A stretch of 64,000 nt of DNA from Paramoeba atlantica (taxonomy: Eukaryota > Discosea). Shown here piece by piece: positions 41,501 through 51,903 of this stretch (positions are counted from its first letter, which is position 1; each line of letters opens with the position of its first letter). The stretch covers positions 1 through 64,000 of the forward strand of contig CDRNVI010000079.1 of the NCBI GenBank assembly GCA_977017575.1, in the 5' to 3' direction. The position numbers were made by a program, and so were the translations under genes. The notes below the pieces were generated by a model that ran no database searches, had not been told where the DNA came from, and saw nothing but the letters and a program-made list of their open reading frames with translations.

Positions 41501-42762
41501 GAGAGGGCACTCCGTATTCCCGTCCGTATTTGCTCACGCCTCTGGTGCGCCTGTCCTCTCGTTTGTTATCTACTCCGAAATCGAGCGGAGTTGTGGAATC
41601 TGGTACCGCTCGAAACGAACCTTTCGGAGATGTGTTTCATGACGAGGAGAGTGAAGAGGAAATCGAGGCATTGTCTTCGGAAGAAGACGAAGAGGATGCA
41701 GAAAGTGATTACGAAAGTTCTGCATCAGATTGGGAGGAAGAAAGCGAGGACGCAGTTTTGGCTACACCGGAGAAACCTGCAATGTCGGAGAAATTGTCGA
41801 TGAAACCCCGGTCTAGCTTTTTAATCGAACTATGGAGACGTGCATTTTCCTCACCGTATTTCACAGGATCTATTGGTTCTCAAGAATGCACAGAATTTCA
41901 GGATTCCGACTCTCATCCTCACGAAAGTGATGTTCACGAAAAGCATATCCCCCATGGCAGAAAGTTACACACACGCGTGCACGATAAAATCGGATTACAT
42001 CCAAACCCAATTGGTTTGGCTGAATTGGGAGACACAACACGCAGTACCGTTTTGAGTGACAATGGAAAGCCACCCAGTTCCACAACCAACACAACAATGT
42101 CGTATCTGGACTCCACTTTAGAGCGAGAGAATCACCGAGACGATACCCAACGAAAATTGAAGAAACGCCGAAACATGAACTCTCGTCGTTTTCCCTTGAG
42201 CGCCGCAAGGACGCTTCCCCAGTCGTTACCTAATGTAATGTACCAACCCAAACCATCTTTGCAAACGACAAAGCCTTCCGAAGAATCTAGTGACCTTTTA
42301 GAACTTCAATCAGAGCCTCATTCTACATTAAAAAGAAAAAGTGACAAGGAGCAGGACGACGCTTCAAACCGAGTGTCGGGTTCTTCCCAGGACCACATAT
42401 CGGTTTCACAAGCTACAAAATTGACCTCTACCCAAGATCCATCATCTTCTTCTGTTTCGTCAAAATCTCGAAAACGCCGTAAACGAAAGAAGGATCGGTC
42501 CTGGATAAACACGCTGTCTACGTTTGCGCGCCCCTTCTTCCCCCCGTTCTTTTCAACCCCCAAACGCGCCCCTTCCCTTTCCAAACGCCAATCGTCTCGT
42601 TTCTTGTTATCCGCGAAACGAAAACCCAATGCGAAGCCACGGAAGCGATCGCCCCGAGAGCTTTGGTTAACACGAATGGAACATATGCAGATTTTATGTC
42701 CGTGTAACTCGGCGTCTGCTTTTTCGGACCGGCAAATGAAAGTTTCGGTCAGAGCGTTGTAG
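38554..42762 (+). CDS. Large secreted or membrane-anchored protein of unknown function (1,402 aa)
   Basis: I do not recognise the family. Residues about 44-64 form one hydrophobic segment (FLLLLSTFLCLLLSCDAL) after a basic, Ser/Pro-rich leader. It could be a late signal peptide or a type II anchor, and what follows (Ser, Pro, Phe, Arg-rich) would fit a transit peptide. Ser runs fill about 136-300. The best-structured part is about 456-645 (VRYYATVLDSFVEDTWGRE, RPRFYVTERNYPGVEYRLFF and a long charged helix). An acidic stretch lies at about 1029-1070 (EESEEEIEALSSEEDEEDAE) and a basic one near 1305 (KSRKRRKRKKDRSW). It is a single exon of 4.2 kb with host-like composition and no transposon signature. 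Confidence 0.85.
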   Translation: MSQRNESHFPSASTLNRTHIPSKGFPSTGSHVRSPCLPSRSLPPRFLLLLSTFLCLLLSCDALHISLFASHHDLWKSPQKSSTPLSPPNAAFRPRFPLPSISATPGNARPKAKSAHHLNFRRAQTLLAPLSPLQPSSSSSSSSNENSSSPFSTANTSDAISSSSSSSSSSLSTPQTLQDIEGTLHNESSQTFPSIAPLSENSFSSSSSFSSSPLFRFLHSLQRFLYTLFASMCRNCTFSSRSNLHDGESSFSSRSAGAMGSSSSSSSSSSSSSSFSSSSSFESAADSNALSSFSSSSSSLADFASSIHALSLQCHTPGTKQNIKLGFENTQNGKQNVKQNVKQQNAFPMKESQAAAAAVAALFHHRSPIPLGDYAFPHHPSWRVGAKARANGESNTHQSNRLNPNGTNVCESKALKAQTLNQKYKIALQHDFSFHVEMKTGANGLSLISQKGGDRERRGLIQSVLVRYYATVLDSFVEDTWGREQRRADRAADREKAEGERDEKEQEKGLFIPTLLLHPFESSALRPRFYVTERNYPGVEYRLFFDSGLFSLREEILPEALERLEKDLRRRMTVQFSDVKIQSAESNLSASFAARRSEGDKNREKYYWLQTLLEKNKIQVKDTPIEFPAARASLDDRCVLVIPQLREEEGECNKRIRKAEGEAKDHDNRFSTTRRSLFTDQEEQSSSEDAGTSEFSFSKSKFSPSLSSSSTPTTASSAEQNPTAANLAHNLRFPHGARRTHLWSSHPPDILPLDARPYFELPESFRHSFQRLAQSLKLSTTQLDELRWETLQWLQKRVRKENQKGEEENEKDGIEDNENHESKEEEKEEKMQDSPGTRKSGINMSKGLKKSKPPNAFESPPPETPCWEETRVLGSPSGYCPAEPVGLYGAGPASFFLRDLRHRYVWEAVEPSQRSSGLWHTKGVSSQSYFLNTNAGVSEGFQPWKGFHRKGVCTVPPFLWKTQQEGEEKNKVGEKQEAEKQQREGTPYSRPYLLTPLVRLSSRLLSTPKSSGVVESGTARNEPFGDVFHDEESEEEIEALSSEEDEEDAESDYESSASDWEEESEDAVLATPEKPAMSEKLSMKPRSSFLIELWRRAFSSPYFTGSIGSQECTEFQDSDSHPHESDVHEKHIPHGRKLHTRVHDKIGLHPNPIGLAELGDTTRSTVLSDNGKPPSSTTNTTMSYLDSTLERENHRDDTQRKLKKRRNMNSRRFPLSAARTLPQSLPNVMYQPKPSLQTTKPSEESSDLLELQSEPHSTLKRKSDKEQDDASNRVSGSSQDHISVSQATKLTSTQDPSSSSVSSKSRKRRKRKKDRSWINTLSTFARPFFPPFFSTPKRAPSLSKRQSSRFLLSAKRKPNAKPRKRSPRELWLTRMEHMQILCPCNSASAFSDRQMKVSVRAL

Positions 42763-43646
42763 ATCAAGGAAGGGTCGTAGATTTGATGACGTACACATTA
42801 TGTAGAACAGTAAAGGTACAGCGCTAAGTACTCAATATAGAAGTAGAATACTTTTTTGGTGTAACATACAGGTGTAATTACAAAACACGAATTCTCATGC
42901 GTTATATGGGGTGTAGAAACGAGATACTGCACGCTTTTGCACAATTCACTAGAGGGAATTGCAAGAGCTCTCGAATGCGCTATTATATTTATTTTCCTGT
43001 TACGGATCTTAAACACCCTTCAGATTTAGCTGGGAACTTCTGAACTATACGGCTCATGTAACCATGATCTCGGGAGATCTCAGATTGATCCGTACCAGCC
43101 GTCCTTAAATTCATAGAGGCACCGGAGGATGACATACCCGAATAAGCTTCCTCCACATTGTACTTTAATTTTTGTAGAGAACGAAATCGGTGGTGACATT
43201 TCCATGTTTTCCCCGATGTTTTTCTAAAAACAAGTGTTGATCAAATTCTTCCCTAATATTTTCAAGTAGCAAGTATTGAGACAACATTGAGTGTTGATTG
43301 TTTTTCGAATTCGTGAATAATATTCAATGAGTTTTTTATTGTTCAACACATTAAAAAGCTACACAATAAGAAATTCACACTTCTTTGCTAGCACGGTATC
43401 TCTTAACGCCCTCTTTCATGCTAGATCCTCGCCTTTTTGAGGGTACAATGATCTAAAACATACATGCAGGACATTTTCTATTGAATGTGGGATAAAAATT
43501 ATAACTTAAAAATGACTTAAGCAATCGATGAAGATGAAGAAAAGATAAAAAGACAAAGAACAAACAAAATCCATTTTCCCATATTTTTGGCCACTGGAGT
43601 AACTCCTTATCCTTTATACGTCATCCTTTGCACCTGAGAAGCTCAA
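42763..43646. other. AT-rich intergenic region
   Basis: No ORF or repeat worth naming. It presumably carries the 3' end of the upstream gene and the promoter of the next. Confidence 0.4.
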
Positions 43647-44585
43647 ATGCGGAGCTGTACATTTCTTATGATTCGTTTTTTGAGTCCGGTTCTTCGATCT
43701 CCCCCTTCCGTACCTCAGCAACTTTTGCATGAGTGGTACAGCTCCGAGAAATGGTGTAAGCTTTGCGCATGCCCAACGTCGGCTATGGGTATACATATAG
43801 GGGAGAAAGATCACCAGGCTCTGGAGATCTTTGTTGATAAAATTTGGCAAGGCGATCACATGTCTTGGTGGGCACAGCACGTGTACGCGTCTGTTGGTTT
43901 ACTTCGGGCACCGTATGCATCGCTTTACAAAGTTTTTGATAAATTTGAAAATCAAAGGTTATTCGTCTTGCACGAAGCCATCAAAACGCTTAAGGAGAAA
44001 AAGATTACTCGTGTAACGAGAACGGTTCGTGATGGAGGTGGAAGAACTCTATTTCTAGTTGCCTCTCGTATGAGTCACATGACATCTAAGATTTTAATAG
44101 GGCTTCTACCTAATGCCGCATCTCGCGAACTTTCGGCAGCTCTAAATATGATAACTTCGGAGTTTTCTATGGAAACCGTGTACGATATCCTTAGGTTGGA
44201 TCTCCTGTACGGAGATTTAGGTAATCGGTCTCCCAACATATTGAAAGCCATACTCGGAAATTGTCTTGATATTACTTCGGACTATTCCCGCGGGTTATGT
44301 CATGGAAGAAGAGCCTTGATCACGCCTATGATAAAGGAACTGTGTTACTACGTTCAATGGGGTATCATTTGTGAGGCGATTATTTCTCGTATGCAAGAGT
44401 ACATCGCTCGAGGGCAAATGGTGTGGGTGAATGAGCTGAATTATGAAACGAGAAAGAATCTATTGGCTAATAAAAGTACTCATAGATTGGCACCTGTACA
44501 CGAATCTACATCCGACATGCTAAAAAAAAGATTTGAAACCGATTTATGGAAACATGATGATCTGTCTGGAAACGTGATGATGTGA
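43647..44585 (+). CDS. U1-type zinc-finger protein of unknown function (312 aa)
   Basis: Residues about 34-56 (WCKLCACPTSAMGIHIGEKD followed by H) fit the U1/matrin C2H2 finger, which binds RNA in splicing and ribosome-related proteins. The leader MRSCTFLMIRFLSPVLRSPP is basic and hydroxylated without acids, like a mitochondrial presequence. The rest is helical, with a positively charged segment (LKEKKITRVTRTVRDGGGR) and TLFLVASRMSHMTSKI. No other domain is recognised. A mitochondrial RNA-binding or ribosome-associated role is possible but inferred. Frame and start (ATG 43647) are clean, and the gene is not tied to a transposon. Confidence 0.75.
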   Translation: MRSCTFLMIRFLSPVLRSPPSVPQQLLHEWYSSEKWCKLCACPTSAMGIHIGEKDHQALEIFVDKIWQGDHMSWWAQHVYASVGLLRAPYASLYKVFDKFENQRLFVLHEAIKTLKEKKITRVTRTVRDGGGRTLFLVASRMSHMTSKILIGLLPNAASRELSAALNMITSEFSMETVYDILRLDLLYGDLGNRSPNILKAILGNCLDITSDYSRGLCHGRRALITPMIKELCYYVQWGIICEAIISRMQEYIARGQMVWVNELNYETRKNLLANKSTHRLAPVHESTSDMLKKRFETDLWKHDDLSGNVMM

Positions 44586-45133
44586 CTCATCGCACCGTTT
44601 TCCTTCTTTGTATTCCAGTTCGAGTACTTGTTGTTGTTGTTTAACCCGTTTGGCCATGACTGGCTACGGGTTCAGAGTACACCCTAGTTATTTAGTGCTC
44701 GTGTGAAACGGCACCGGGTATTACCGTACCCCGTGGGTGGTACGCTGTCAGTCGCGCGCAGACTTTCCCAGAGGGATGCCGCACTCGCCGATAGACGAGC
44801 AATACCTGTCAGGTTGCGAGGCCTGACCCGTCATCCGTGACTTCACTGCCCGATGGATTCGCATCCTGGGGCAAAGAAGTAGTGGAGCAGTCGTTATATT
44901 CTGTTCCACCACCAGGGATGACTCACGCTAGGGTGTGTGGAGCTTGTGAGGCTCTCTCACCAGCGGGGCTCACAATGGAGCGCGACCAGTGCCCTTCACA
45001 ACTTCAATTATTGCGTATGGATACTATCCTAGTTTATTGGCGTCTTGTTTTGCTGACACCGGGTAGCTCCACACAAGGGTCCGGGGAAGGGGAAGGCGAC
45101 TGGGGGGACGGAGAAGGGCCGGCGAAGCGGTGA
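44586..45133. other. Spacer with no supported gene
   Basis: A 98-codon frame at 44837 looks incidental. GC content is higher than in the flanks. It could be the end of the retroelement fossil that follows, but no terminal repeat was found. Confidence 0.35.
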
Positions 45134-45214
45134 CGAAACCGAGGTTTCGCGAAGGGTTTTATCGAGGTTTCGCGAAGGGTTTTATCGAGGTTTCGCAAGG
45201 TTTCGCGAGGTTTC
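45134..45214. repeat. Tandem repeat, 23-bp unit
   Basis: Two full units and one partial unit of CGAGGTTTCGCGAAGGGTTT(TAT) occur, decaying into AAGGTTTCGCGAGGTTTC. Confidence 0.75.
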
Positions 45215-46900
45215 ACCCGCAGCCCCTCGTATGACTGTTTTGCTTCTGCTTCGTTTGGCAGGTATTGTATGCGAGATGTTCGTTCCTGAATCAATGCGCA
45301 TGTATCTGACTCGTGGAACCTGGCGATTAACGGACGGGCATTTCATAACGTCTTTGCGCTCTGGGGGGTGTTGCCAGCCGTCCGCTGACGAAAATCCGGC
45401 TGTGACGTGTGTTTGTACGGGCAATCCTTAATGAAATGGTCTGAGTATCTGCAATTGTAACACTGCGGTCGATAATTTCCGTACGATGGGCGCAACGATT
45501 GTGGGTGTTGCCCTGTCGATCCGCCTCTAAAATTATTTTGGAAGGACACTTTTGGGGACATACATGTATTTTAGATATGTCCCCGTTCGTCGCGGCGCAG
45601 AGAAAGAAATATAACGACTGTGTTGTTCACGCTCACTCAATTGATCGGTTACGTGCTGATAGAATTTATCATGCATGCGATCATCTTTATCCATGTTTCG
45701 GTGTACCGCCTCTACGTCCATCCTACAGGCTCGCCAATAGGCATCGCGGAGACTTTGTATTATCGCTTTTCCTAACTCCAAGAACGGACCTGTATACTTT
45801 TTGTATGCCGTCGTGTAAGTTTCATATAGAGTACAAAATAACATGCAAAATACAGTATGTTGACTCCGCAGTAAGAAATGTGGTCCTTTTTGGGCTGACC
45901 CCCAGTAAGAGAGATTAGGCTCATGATACCCACAGGAGGCGTATAGGGAGTAGTGAGTGTGTGTCCACATGTCGGGGCCTCGGGGGTAACCCAAATAAAC
46001 GTTTTAACATATTTTTAGAATAAGAAATATGAAAATCTTGTCAAACGAGTTGGAAGAAAAGAGAAAACTGGCCAAAAAAACATGAGCACGTGCATGGGTG
46101 GCCAAGTGGGACACTATAGCCTTATTATTGTTGTCCGCAGCTTCTCCCATCATAATTTGTTCCAGAGTCTCCGCGGCCACCCCAACTCCCTCATGACGAA
46201 GGCGATGAGTTAAGAGAATGGACCCTAATTTGCACAAGAGGGTCCAGAGGCCGAGACGAACGCCGTCCTCCTCGATGTTCGGGAATCGCGTATCCGGCGG
46301 CATACTAGCCAAACTTTTGGCGTAGTGCACCATGTCCAGACGCCCCCCACTGCGTCACAGACTCGACGCTTTACCTCTTGTGTTAGCCACGGCTCGCCGC
46401 TAAACCCCGTTTGTGTTAAGCATGCGTGCAATTGTGGGCCACAACGAGGGTCTTCCTGGGTTCTGATCAAGGATCGGAACGCTTCGCAGATATCTTTTGA
46501 TCGCAGATATCCGACTGTTCGACGGGGACAGTAGCGGTGCTCGGAGGGCGAAGCATAGCAGATTCCTCTGCGCACAGTTCATCGCGCAGTTTGACCAGTA
46601 CTTGGGGAGCTACATCCGTGCTGGAGAAGTCACCTCGTTGCAAGGCACTCAAGTTACGACGAATCACTTGAGTACCTCGGATTGAGTCACCATTGCTCGT
46701 GCATGCGGATGCGCGCTCCAGTATGGGATCAATGATTACGAATTCTTTGGCAAACTGAATGGCGCCGGGAAGGACCCCAACGAGGTCCCGTTGCACGGTT
46801 AAACCAAGTCGCTTCATGGAGCAAAGCTCCATATAAGAGGTCTTTGGGGTAGGGGTGTTGTTCACCACAGGGACAAGCTCAGGAATAGTGTCTACCATAA
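45182..46900 (-). pseudogene. Gag-like retroelement fossil with zinc knuckle
   Basis: Minus-strand coding stretches of a Gag-type protein: a helical region toward 46900 and a CCHC zinc knuckle (CYNCRYSDHFIKDC) at about 45420-45465, followed by polar tail sequence. Knuckles of this spacing bind RNA in Gag proteins of LTR and tyrosine-recombinase retroelements and in some LINE ORF1 proteins. No reverse transcriptase or terminal repeats were found nearby. It is broken in several places and looks old. A piece of the same family may lie at 22012-23645. Confidence 0.5.
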
Positions 46901-47099
46901 TACAAAACTAGAACAAGAATTGTAATTCAGATAATACTAGTTCTGGTAAACCATGTGTCCCTCTCAACATGAGCTTATAAGCTCCTGTATAAATCTCAGT
47001 GAATGGACTGTGGACATCTTTGGTGTATGCATGGTTACATGAATACCTACTGTATGTACGTATGTATACACACGTATGTATGTACATACATTATTGCGG
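46901..47099. other. Short spacer with GTATGTAC microsatellite
   Basis: ATGTACGTATGTATACACAC and the continuing alternation form a palindromic microsatellite at about 47044-47090. Confidence 0.5.
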
Positions 47100-47769
47100 T
47101 GGTTGTAAAACTACCGCTCTACACTTGATTATTGAAAAAAAAAAGTGAACAAAAACAGTGAAAATATAAAGAGGAACACAGTAATATAATAGAAGAAAAA
47201 AATATAAAGGGGGGCTCCGGTGATCCAAAACTGAAAAAAAAAATTGAAAAAAATGGGGGGTCCAGGGGGGGGGGGTCATGGTCGAGCAAATTTTTTCGAA
47301 AAAATTAGTTTTCGAAAACAAACCGCAGAAAGGGTAGCCGGGGTCTTGGCGCGCATTTTCTACCCCCCTACCCGGGGGTGACCCCCCGGGTATCTGCAGG
47401 ACGGGTCCGCCAAGTTCGGATTTTTTCGGAAAAAAAATTTTGAAAAAAAATTCAACTTGGCGAAAAAAATGACAAAAACAATATTTTTCCAAAATCGTTT
47501 CCCCTATTGTATTTTGATAGTTTGGGACCTACACTAGCTTTCTCCGCAGTTGTTTTCGCAAGGTATCACTTCTTCGAACCGTGGCGCGCCCCTCAAAATG
47601 ACCCATTTTTGACTAAAATAGGTGAAAAAGTATTTTTCGGACCCCAAGGGGCATTTTTGTGTCGAAAGAACTTCGTTAAACGCGGCGGTAGTTTTCAACG
47701 CGAAGCGCGCAGCATGAGTTACTTCTAAGTTGAAAACAACCACCGCGTTTAACGAAGAGCCTAAAAAAG
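47100..47769. repeat. Foldback family, loop plus right arm with hairpin C
   Basis: The left part (47130-47260: GTGAACAAAAACAGTGAAAA, ATAAAGAGGAACACAGTAAT) matches the loop of the complete element at 55240-55310. The right end is hairpin C at 47670-47769 (CTTCGTTAAACGCGGCGG and CCACCGCGTTTAACGAAG). The arm between has diverged strongly and the left arm is missing. Confidence 0.72.
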
Positions 47770-48402
47770 AAAATATTATACATTACATACATTATTATAC
47801 ATAAATTAAACGGTGGTTATGGAGCCCACATAAGCCCACTGAGCGAATTGTGGCACGCTTACTACATACGAGTCCACCCACGGTGGATCGTGCTACATAC
47901 GAGTCCACCCTCGGTGGATCGTGCTACATACGGGTCCAGCCCCCGATAAATAGTAGGTATGTGCGTGCGCAGGTAACGGTATGTAACGCGGTATGTAGCG
48001 CAGCGATCTCATAAGTCGTTAACGTGTACTTATCAACACAAATTAGGTACTTATAAAAGAAAATTTGCGGGCCCAAGTAAGCCGTCGTTCACTACGGAGT
48101 GCATTCGACCCGATCGTGCGACAGGAAGTGTGCATAACATCCCTAAAGGGTAGTAATGCGATACTTCTTCCGGAGTCATTACAATGGTTTTCTTGTCACG
48201 ATACACAAATACATTTGAAGCATGTGTAATGTTGAACTTTCCAGTTGTAGGTCTTACTGCTAATGCATAAAACTAGCATAACGATAATGCGTTTGGATAT
48301 TGCGACTCTCTTATAGAGACTCTTTTATACAGCGCATCGGTAGGACTTTACCCCGTTTATAGTTTTAGATGTGACATGCTCCTTCAGTAAATCCTTCAGT
48401 AA
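47770..48402. other. Spacer before LRR copy 4, with a short tandem repeat
   Basis: CGAGTCCACCCACGGTGGAT with CGTGCTACATA is repeated two and a half times at 47869-47940; each copy contains the dyad CCACC(N)CGGTGG. Nothing else is recognised. Confidence 0.5.
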
Positions 48403-49299
48403 ATGATAGAGGATCGTCCGAGAATTGTTTTCCTTAAAGTTCCAAAATTGGGGAAAATTCTTTTTGTGCGTGCTATTACTAAAATGTTTAAATTCTCAGT
48501 AGCGTCTTTCTACTTTGCAGCTCACGACACAAATACTGAATTACCGCACGAGAGTCGTCGAGGCAAAATACGGGGAGCCAACTTACCACAAGAATATGAA
48601 CTGGCTCGATTTGTCGAAAACATTTTAAATATTGATCCTTCATGGAACACGTCTACTCCTGCATGTGATTGGAAAGGTGTGTCTTGTGACGACGAATTAC
48701 ACGCAACGAATATCGATTGGTATTTAATGAAACTTTCTGGTTCTTTCGAATGGAAGTACATTTGTCACACAATTCGTTATATTAACATATGCAGCAACGA
48801 ACTTTCTGGAGGTGCACCACTCGACATATTACCATCACAACTGATTACGTTCGGAGCGTCATCAAATTTGTTTTCCGGGGAGTTAAATTTCACACATTTG
48901 CCGGACACAATGTGTTCACTCTGGCTGTCTCACAACAATTTTCACGGGCGCGTAGATCTGACCCATTTGCCTTCGACAATGACATGTCTGCAGATTCACA
49001 GGAATCAGCTTTCTGGCGAAGTTGATCTTACTCACTTACCATCAGACATGAAATATTTGGAAATATCAAATAATTGTTTTACTGGGCCGCTTGACTTACA
49101 GCATTTGCCTCCATTGTTACTTTCTCTCAGGTGCCAAAAGAATCAATTCAGTGGTCGTGTGATACTTGATTGTCTTCCTGCGCTCCTACGTGAACTGAAT
49201 TGCAAACATAATTCTAAGTTACGCGGTACATTGAACTTAAATCCACAAGACGATTTGAAAGTGTACGTGACCGGTACTGAAATCTACTTATATTTATAA
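48403..49299 (+). CDS. Leucine-rich-repeat protein (LRR copy 4, 298 aa)
   Basis: This is the second subfamily, shared with copy 1: KIRGANLPQEYELARFVENI and a short cap CDWKGVSCDDELHATNI without the VKRVSVC loop seen in the other copies. About eight 23-residue repeats follow, ending GTLNLNPQDDLKVYVTGTEI. ATG 48403 opens the frame; the in-frame ATG at 48484 (MFKFSVASFYFAAHDTN) would give a weakly hydrophobic start and is an alternative. The frame is intact. It lies 0.5 kb from copy 5, the closest pair in the window. Confidence 0.87.
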   Translation: MIEDRPRIVFLKVPKLGKILFVRAITKMFKFSVASFYFAAHDTNTELPHESRRGKIRGANLPQEYELARFVENILNIDPSWNTSTPACDWKGVSCDDELHATNIDWYLMKLSGSFEWKYICHTIRYINICSNELSGGAPLDILPSQLITFGASSNLFSGELNFTHLPDTMCSLWLSHNNFHGRVDLTHLPSTMTCLQIHRNQLSGEVDLTHLPSDMKYLEISNNCFTGPLDLQHLPPLLLSLRCQKNQFSGRVILDCLPALLRELNCKHNSKLRGTLNLNPQDDLKVYVTGTEIYLYL

Positions 49300-49853
49300 A
49301 TATGAGAGGAAGCATATCTAAATTGTGCAACACAAATATACTTTATAACTTTTTATTTCAATGTAAGTTGCATTATGCATTGCATAATACGTACCCCTAC
49401 CGGGTAAATGGGTAATTACCCACATGCGGGTAATTTACCCGTAGTATGCTCTTCACTATTTTTGACAAAGTATTTTTCTTCGACACGTCAATGGGGAATG
49501 TGCGGGTTTTGCCAGGTCTTGCCTTTCATAGGTTTCAACCCTCTTAGTCGACGTTGTCGACCACTCAATAAGTTTGAGGGCGAAAATAAATCGAACTCTT
49601 TCGTGGATTATACATTTTTTTAATCAATGAATTGAGAGCGAGAGTTGTAATTGATATTGCCCACCTATTGATACACATAATTAAGACAAATTTATATTTT
49701 TTGCTTGATCTATGCGGTTGACTTTGTGAAAGGCAAAGCTCACATCAGAACCAATTCCGAATTAGACTTCAAACTTGAGATACTGAACTCTTTTTCTAGA
49801 CCTTTTTCATCGGCATGGGTTTGTTTGTTTTATTACATTTACCTTTAAGCTTA
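49300..49853. other. Spacer between LRR copies 4 and 5
   Basis: CCGGGTAAATGGGTAATTAC and GCGGGTAATTTACCCG form a GGGTAA palindrome at 49400-49432. No gene seen. Confidence 0.45.
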
Positions 49854-50597
49854 ATGTACAGCAATTATTGCATCGACGACGGATCCGATTTACGTCGAGG
49901 CAAAGTGACCCCTCTGCTGCTACCCCAAGAGCATATGCTGGAACGTCTAATTTCAAACCTAACTAGAAAACACGAATCCTGGCGTACGACTAAAACGAAT
50001 ATGTTTGGACGCGTCAAACATGTATCGGTATGCAATTGGAAACGTGTGATCTGTGATGAGGATCAAACAGTGATCGCACTTGAATGGCATTCCATGAAAC
50101 TTTTAGGTACCTTACAGTGGGAGTTCTTACCATATACGTTGGATCATTGTAACGTTTGCCGTAACAGACTAGGAGGATCACCTCAGCTTGACACGTTGCC
50201 GTCAACCCTTATTTATTTAAGCTTAGCGAGGAATGATTTTGCCGGTGAGTTAAACTTAACCCAATTACCTAACATATTGGGTTCCCTTCGGTTGCATGAG
50301 AACCAATTTAAAGGAAATATTGATTTTACGAATATATGCTCTGGGATAAATTATTTATCTCTTCAACGAAATAAACTTTCAGGCGCCGTCGATCTTTCTC
50401 ACTTGCCAAAGAAGTTGTTTTTTTTGGATTTGTCGAATAACAGATTCTCCGTTTTAGTAATTCAACGTCCTCCTGGAAACTTGCAGTATTTGTTTGTTAG
50501 CAACAACGTGGATATGTGTGGTGAGATTGACAATGCGGTTATTCCTGAGACTTTACAAACTTTTTTTTTCGAGAATACAAACATTACTTTTCATTAA
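49854..50597 (+). CDS. Leucine-rich-repeat protein (LRR copy 5, 247 aa)
   Basis: The conserved start MYSNYCIDDGSDLRRGK is at 49854. An in-frame ATG at 49815 would add MGLFVLLHLPLSL, which looks like a short signal peptide, so the true start matters for location. The helix LLLPQEHMLERLISNL is followed by the N-cap VCNWKRVICDEDQTVIALEW (Arg for the usual Gly). There are about seven repeats, one fewer than copy 2, because part of the late repeat region is deleted in frame (NNRFSVLVIQRPPGNLQYLF). It ends NTNITFH. Confidence 0.86.
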   Translation: MYSNYCIDDGSDLRRGKVTPLLLPQEHMLERLISNLTRKHESWRTTKTNMFGRVKHVSVCNWKRVICDEDQTVIALEWHSMKLLGTLQWEFLPYTLDHCNVCRNRLGGSPQLDTLPSTLIYLSLARNDFAGELNLTQLPNILGSLRLHENQFKGNIDFTNICSGINYLSLQRNKLSGAVDLSHLPKKLFFLDLSNNRFSVLVIQRPPGNLQYLFVSNNVDMCGEIDNAVIPETLQTFFFENTNITFH

Positions 50598-51903
50598 CTT
50601 TTCTACCTTATGCGTCGCAGAAAAGTAGCTGAGGGATCAACTGTGAGTGTCCGCTTTTCTACACTTTTTTCAGATACATGTTTTCGGACAAAAACAACCT
50701 AAATTCCGCAAAAAAATATTTTTTTAGGAAAAACAACACCTTTTCTTTACACTGATAATTTTCATTTCGATCTTTTCAATGATAAATGAAAAACGATTTT
50801 CACCTTGGGTCGTGAAAATTACTCATAAAATATCAAAACAGTTTCTTTCTATCGTTACTCGTCCATGTCAGCTCGAGAGTTTCATCCTCAAAGGGCTTCA
50901 ATGTTGTTTGGCAAATTTTGTTTATCATGTGGCCAACGCAAGACAAAATTATTATAGAAGGAACTCGAGCTGCAATACCCTTCTGAAGAGCAACCGTGTC
51001 AGAGACCCCAATGGGGAAATTCTGTCGTATATTGAATACAATTCTGTCGTATATTGTATACGACAGCGAATACTATTCGCTTTAGGAGGCCCTCGCAATT
51101 CTAGCCACATGATTGACTGAACTTCCATCATCGATCATAAATTTTAGCTTCAACAAACGTTACTCACCAAGATTGGCCTGCAGAGTACAGATTAGCTGCT
51201 CTTCCATAGTTTTTCCATCGATTGTTCGATGTCTCGGTGAATAAATGGGAGGTAGTAGGTATTCCTCCGGGCCAACGTACATACAACTGACGTACAATCA
51301 GTGTTTGACGGCTTGGCCGTTAAACGGAGGTTTGTTGCATTACTGAAAGGGCGTGACTAACGACGCGTGTTTGGGTTTTGGTTGGGAGGGGAGCCCAGGT
51401 GGCATCTGGGCTCCGCCTTCCCATTTTGCCGGTTTTCACGGAACAGTAAAGCCGGTATCCTTTATCCACATGGGGGGAGACGTAGTCCTTCCCAGGGCAT
51501 GGAGGTCCTAACACTTTATCGTACTTTGTGAGAGAAAATTATTGCAGAAACATGTTCTTTTATATCGAATACACTATTTGTTTTCTTTCGTATAGGCAAG
51601 AAAAGGTAGGACATCATGCGAAACGTGTCGACTATAGTGCCTGCCGCACGTAACTTACTCATGTGACTAAGAAAAATGGATTTGTACGTTTCTTTTTTTA
51701 TAAATAAATTGTATTCAAATTTAATTCCACGATGAAGTACATTTTAGCAATCTGATTAAGTGAGACATCGATTAAGGGAGACTCACTTAATCTTGAGTGA
51801 TACTCGCTTACTGAGTACATGTAGTCTGCATGTAGACAGGTCCTTGAGATCAGGTAATATTTAGTTCATTTCTATTATTATCTTAATTATTTGATGACAG
51901 ACT
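50598..51903. other. 3' flank of LRR copy 5 and spacer
   Basis: 50771-50881 repeats 28728-28840. GAGCCCAGGTGGCATCTGGGCTC at 51391-51413 is a 9-bp-stem hairpin. Short frames at 50779 and 51320 have no support. Part of 51120-51540 may belong to the retroelement fossil that follows, but I cannot show it. Confidence 0.4.

Noticed and set aside
49400-49432. GGGTAA runs as internal telomere repeat
   Set aside because: Only a few copies arranged as a palindrome; too short for telomeric sequence.
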